A DNA stretch of 64,000 nucleotides from Agrocybe praecox (taxonomy: Eukaryota > Basidiomycota > Agaricomycetes > Agaricales > Agrocybaceae): assembly GCA_964017145.1 (NCBI GenBank), contig OZ024842.1:2418001-2482000 (forward strand). The letters run 5' to 3'. Under the pieces are notes generated by a model that searched no databases, was not told the origin of the DNA, and saw only the letters and a program-made list of their open reading frames with translations. The first letter of the stretch is position 1. Every line of letters starts with the position of its first letter. Shown one piece after another: positions 59,957 to 64,000 of this stretch. A program made the position numbers and the translations under genes.

Positions 59957-61965
59957 ATGAGTGTTGAAAAGAGCGAGAGCACGAGCTCAGTGTCCAGCGC
60001 AGCTAAACAAGAGAAAGAGGAGGGCGTAAACGCGGAGTCGCCTGCGCCTCTTGCTTCGTCTACTCCGCAGATCCCGAAAACACCATATTCGCTCCAATTT
60101 TGGGACGAAGCGCCAGAAATCAAGAAGGCACGGAAGATCTATGTCATTATCCTTTTACAACGCACGCTTATAATAGTGTTGGCGATATTCGGGATTTTCT
60201 CGATATACTGGGGTGCTTTATGGCAACTTCCAGCTCGGAGTCTGGAGGGTTGGATAGTCGTAAGTCTTTCACACCCTTGGACATGGCAAGAGCCTCAATC
60301 GACCACCTGCTAATCAAGGCTTTGCATACCTCAAGAATTTCGACGGAGACCAAGTTGGGCAGTTTGTAACAGACGAGCTGAGCAAGAATACTGCGTTTGA
60401 GAGGTTGATCCATTGGCGCGTGCAACCAGCCGCGAATTTCCCGCGTGGACCAGGGGATTTGGTTTCTGCGGTTTTGAACGAGCGTTGCTGGATAGCCATT
60501 TCGAGTAGGTGTTGACAAACGAGTTGGCCAATGGATGAATTGCTCAATAATCATTTGCCAGTCAATCCTAATGTGACTTCAAGCCTTAATCAAACCTTGA
60601 CAGGGTCTGCAGAGGCGTACGATCCTTCCCAGGCGATTGCTGTGTACGGGGCTGAAGCGCGGAATGAGAATGCCTAGTAAGTCATAACTATCAATTCATG
60701 GCTGCTGCTGAAAATGAATTCTGTAAACAAAAAGCCGGACACTTCTGCGACCCACAGTTAGTTCAAGTTTGTATATTCCCAACGACGGACATATTGATAT
60801 CTTCATCGTACTAGGTGATGACCTTGTTGGATGGTATCACCCATGACTTTGCCGTGCAGACCCTGATGCAGATCGTCCGGACAAATGCTACCCAGGTGTC
60901 TACGGTTTCGCCAGATATCTTGACGCGCCCAGTTTATTTCACAATGCAAAATTTACATCCTTTTGATGTACCAGTGTGAGTACGGACCATCAGATAGCAA
61001 CGACAACTCACTCTGGTATTCCCCTTCATATTATCAATGTTTTAGAGCTACAGCCGTCACATTTATTGGGCTTATTTATCTCCTTATCCTCTCCTTCATC
61101 GTTGTGGTAAGTCTTGATCGACATCTCGGAAATGGATTGATTGCTTACCTGGGTCAGAATGCCGGAATACTTGCGCGGACAGTCTCTGGTATAGAAAAAA
61201 AGCTAACGATAGGTTCCTTAATCCGAGTTCGTCTGGTGTCTCCGGTGTTGGTATATCTCGTCGTTTCGGTATGTCACCAAAAGATCATGTCAAATTGCTG
61301 ATCAACGAGTCGTTTTTCTCAGCTTGCATATTCGCTATTGACGCGGGCATTTAAATTGCCATTCGATCGACAGTACGCTTCCTAGTTATGGTACTAGGAC
61401 GTGATGGGCTGACATGCTTTCTTTCCTTTTCATAGTTTTGGACATGCCGGTTTTGTACTTTTCTGGATGCTGTCGTGGTTTGGAATGATGGCGGCGTACG
61501 TCTAGTATCAAAAACGCGTCAATTTCCGTACTGACACTGTTTCTTCGCGGGGTAGCGGCCTGGCGTTAGAGTCCATGATGACGCTGTTAACGATAAAGTA
61601 TATTCAAGTCTTCCTGGTTCTCTGGATCATAGGTCGGTATATCGTGCGATTTGGGTTGCCCGTTGCCGGACTGATAGTTTCACAGGAAACGTGTCGGTAT
61701 GCTTGTGGCCGATTGACGCGTTGCCAGTGCTGTACAAGTATGGACATGCTGCGCCGTTTTACCAGATATCCAGGGGTGTACGGAGTATCGTGTTTGGGAC
61801 AAAGAATGAACGTAGGTTTGAATTTCCTATACTTTTGAGCTAGAGCTAAGAAGATAAACAGTGGGAATAAATTTTGGAATTTTGGGTGTGTGGATAGTGA
61901 TATCAGCGTGCACACTGCCGTTATTTCAGTGGTACCGACGCCGGGAAGAGTTACTACCGAAGTAG
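59957..61965 (+). CDS. SNG1: SNG1/DUF3533-family membrane protein
   Basis: Multi-pass membrane protein of the DUF3533 family; yeast SNG1 is linked to nitrosoguanidine resistance and plasma-membrane lipid regulation. Start MSVEKSESTSSVSSAAKQE, a Ser/Glu-rich cytosolic tail. Helix 1 is IYVIILLQRTLIIVLAIFGI. The lumenal region carries QVGQFVTDELSKNTAFERLI, HWRVQPAANFP, VNPNVTSSLNQTLTGS, YDPSQAIAVYGAEARNENAY and YIPNDGHIDIFI. C-terminal helices are ATAVTFIGLIYLLILSFIVV, LTIGSLIRVRLVSPVLVYLV VS, LAYSLLTRAF, VLFWMLSWFGMMAA and GLALESMMTLLTI, then YKYGHAAPFYQISRGVRSIV FGTKN, which is typical of this family. Ends WYRRREELLPK; stop TAG 61963. About ten exons; all visible frames are open. Confidence 0.85.
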
Positions 61966-62060
61966 AAATAGAACTTATAGGCGCGTGAGAATAGAAATAA
62001 TCTAATTGGTCCGAAAGTAGTGTATTTATTCGCGCTATTCCCTCTCTTTAACTTTCAACA

Positions 62061-63435
62061 ATGTCCCTTCTCAGATCCTCCTTCCTCTCAAGATCCTTGG
62101 CTCGCTCATATGCGACCGTTCAGAATGCTGGAAAAAGGTGATTGGGATGCCTGAACAGCCTGCCTCCAATATCTCACCGTACGTTCTCTCAGTCCCACAG
62201 GTGAGTTCAGCTCGACCCACCAACGTGTACAGCGGTATTCAAAAACATAAATTTCTCAAGCCGTCGTCATGTTGAACATGGGTGGCCCTTCGACTGTCAA
62301 AGAAACGCACGACTTTTTGAAGAACCTTTTCATGGACGGGGACCTCATTCCGTTGCCTTTCCAGCGATTTCTCGCACCGGTTATTGCCCGTCGACGGACG
62401 CCCCAAATCGAGCAGCAATACACTGCTATTGGAGGGGGTTCTCCGATTCTTCGTTATACACAGCTACAGGGTGACGGAATGGCCCAGCTTCTTGATGAGC
62501 TACACCCGGAAACGGCCCCGCACAAAGCGTATGTTGCCTTCCGTTACGCCCGGCCACTCACAGAAGTAACCGCGCGGCAAATGAAGGAAGATGGCGTCAA
62601 GAGAGCAATTGCATTCACTCAGTATCCCCAGTACAGCTGCAGCACAACTGGAAGCAGTCTGAACGAGTTGTATCGTAAAAGAAAGGAAACTGGTCTGGAC
62701 GGCATCGAATGGAGCGTCATCGACCGATGGGGTACTCACCCAGGCTTTATTGAGGTGTGTAATTGAAAAAATAAAAAGGTTTTAAACTATTGTCTCAAGA
62801 GCGATGGTTTAGGCTGTTTCTCAAAATATCGAAGCTGCTCTGGCCAAATTCCCGGTCGACAAGCGCTCAGAAACAGTGCTCTTATTTTCGGCCCACTCTT
62901 TGCCCATGTCTGTGGTGAACCGCGGAGATCCATATGTACTAGAAGTGTCTGCTTCTGTGGCAGCTGTTATGAAACGATTGGGGCATTCCAATCCATACCG
63001 TCTCGTGTGGCAATCGCAGGTCGGGCCATCAGCGTGGATGGGGATGCAGACGGGTGAAGCTTTGAAGGGCCTTGCTCGACTGGGCAAGAAGCAAGTTGTG
63101 CTTGTTCCTATTGCGTTTACGAGCGACCACATTGAGACGCTATATGAACTGGACCTGGAATACGCGAAGGAGGCCCGCGAGGTAGGTTATCAGTATACAG
63201 ATCTGTTTCATTTGCTGATTTTTGGATGCAGCATGGGATTGAAGTGCATCGAGCAGAGTCGCTGAACGACTCTCCAGTATTTATTCGGGCATTGGCGGAC
63301 ATTGCAGCAGAGCATCTCCGGGAATGTGGTGAGGGAAAGGGACCCACAAGTCTACAAATGGGCCTGAGGTGTCCTGGGTGCACGAACGACACGTGTGGAC
63401 AACAGAAAGCTTGGTTCAAGCGAGGAGGAAGATAG
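62061..63435 (+). CDS. HEM15: Ferrochelatase HEM15
   Basis: Mitochondrial inner-membrane enzyme that inserts iron into protoporphyrin IX, the last step of haem synthesis. Start [20 protein letters not shown] is a clear mitochondrial presequence. Core motifs: [73 protein letters not shown], the catalytic [19 protein letters not shown] (His), [19 protein letters not shown] and the conserved [22 protein letters not shown]. The C-terminus reads [18 protein letters not shown], where three Cys can coordinate a [2Fe-2S] cluster together with an earlier Cys, as in animal and S. pombe-type enzymes but unlike S. cerevisiae. Four exons are visible; stop TAG 63433. Only 118 bp lie before the ERG8 start. 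Confidence 0.95.
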
Positions 63436-63553
63436 AAATAGTATTGCGGCCGCCGCGGTGTAAGTAAGTAGGAGATTAGGTCAGCTATGTAGTAAATAGA
63501 TTGTAAGGACTTTTAACAGAGAAAGCTATGCTTGCACTCACTCCCCGACTATC

Positions 63554-64000
63554 ATGCCATCCACCACTGTAATTTCTGCTCCTGGAAAGGTTCTCGTCGC
63601 TGGCGGATATCTCGTCCTTGACCCTGCTTTCTCCGGCGTCGTCGTTTCTACTTCTTCTCGTTTCTACACTGCCATCCGCGACGACAACGCTCTTGACCCT
63701 TTCACCTTACGCGTCCGATCTCCTCAATTCATTGATGCAACTTGGTCTTATTCTGCTGCGATAGAGCCTTCCGTTCTACTCGAACCAGCCGTCCAAAAGT
63801 CCGTGATTTCATAATTCAACAAAAGGTAGCTGATTCCTCCTCACAGCACAAGCAAGAATAAATTCGTCCATCTTGCTCTCCAACACTCAATCGCTCTCGC
63901 TGTCGAAATCAAGGGCCCAGCTGCTGTTCGAGAGGCACTGTCTTCAGGTCTTGATATCACAATTGTTGGTGGAAACGATTTCTATTCCCAGCGCGCAAAG
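63554..64000 (+). CDS. ERG8: Phosphomevalonate kinase, 5' part
   Basis: Start of a GHMP-family phosphomevalonate kinase of the ergosterol/mevalonate pathway. Exon 1 reads MPSTTVISAPGKVLVAGGYL VLD, then GVVVSTSSRFYTAI. The GHMP motif 1 (APGKVLVAGGYLVLD) and the SRFY segment match ERG8. An intron of about 50 nt starts after VQK, near 63797, with donor GTCCGT and ends in CTCACAG. Exon 2 continues TSKNKFVHLALQHSIALAVE and DITIVGGNDFYSQRAK, which again fits ERG8. The catalytic P-loop (GLGSSAA) and C-terminus lie outside the window, so the entry is incomplete at the 3' end. Confidence 0.88.

Overview
The window looks like nuclear DNA of a mushroom-forming basidiomycete (Agaricomycetes, probably Agaricales). 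Genes are dense and split by many introns of about 45-65 nt. The gene set includes fungal or basidiomycete families: a CBM1 secreted protein, a DUF6533-type seven-helix membrane protein, a small I9 protease inhibitor, SKN1/KRE6-type GH16, UPF0643, a Zn2Cys6 regulator and a multi-intron cytochrome P450. Gene models below were assembled by joining reading frames across GT-AG introns, plus a few GC-AG introns. Identities rest on recognised motifs, not on a database search.

Layout. 1-3.8 kb: UPF0643 protein (-, cut by the window edge), complex I 21.3-kDa-type subunit (+), TatSF1/Cus2-like splicing factor (+). 3.9-7.0 kb: type II phosphatidylinositol 4-kinase LSB6 (-). 7.0-8.8 kb: gene-poor, with a 627-bp element bounded by 41-bp perfect inverted repeats. 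8.8-12.4 kb: SSU1-type transporter (-) and a conserved unknown protein (+). 12.5-21.6 kb: I9 protease inhibitor (-), DNA glycosylase (+), PAS-kinase-type Ser/Thr kinase (+), complex I PSST/NDUFS7 (+), large disordered protein (+). 21.9-32.9 kb: P450 (-), MND1 (+), Zn2Cys6 factor (+), eIF5-mimic/BZW protein (-), PP2C phosphatase (+). 32.9-39.5 kb: a gene desert with AT-rich inverted arms, pyrimidine tracts, tandem repeats and a hairpin, probably the remains of a large non-autonomous transposon. 39.6-51.4 kb: PNS1-like transporter (+), four-helix membrane protein (+), GH18 (-), DUF6533 protein (-), CBM1 protein (+), SKN1-like GH16 (-). 51.5-64 kb: GTPBP1-like GTPase (-), coiled-coil protein with an HPD motif (+), RING-H2 membrane protein (+), SNG1-like protein (+), ferrochelatase HEM15 (+), and the start of phosphomevalonate kinase ERG8 (+).

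Most genes are unrelated housekeeping functions: respiration, splicing, translation control, DNA repair, meiosis, lipid signalling, haem and sterol synthesis. There are small groups with a shared theme: two complex I subunits, and three cell-wall or carbohydrate proteins between 43 and 51 kb (GH18, CBM1, SKN1). I found no biosynthetic gene cluster, CRISPR array, rRNA or convincing tRNA. The most unusual parts are the two transposon-like structures, four GC-AG introns, several proteins whose conserved domains are split by low-complexity inserts, and two conserved genes of unknown function.
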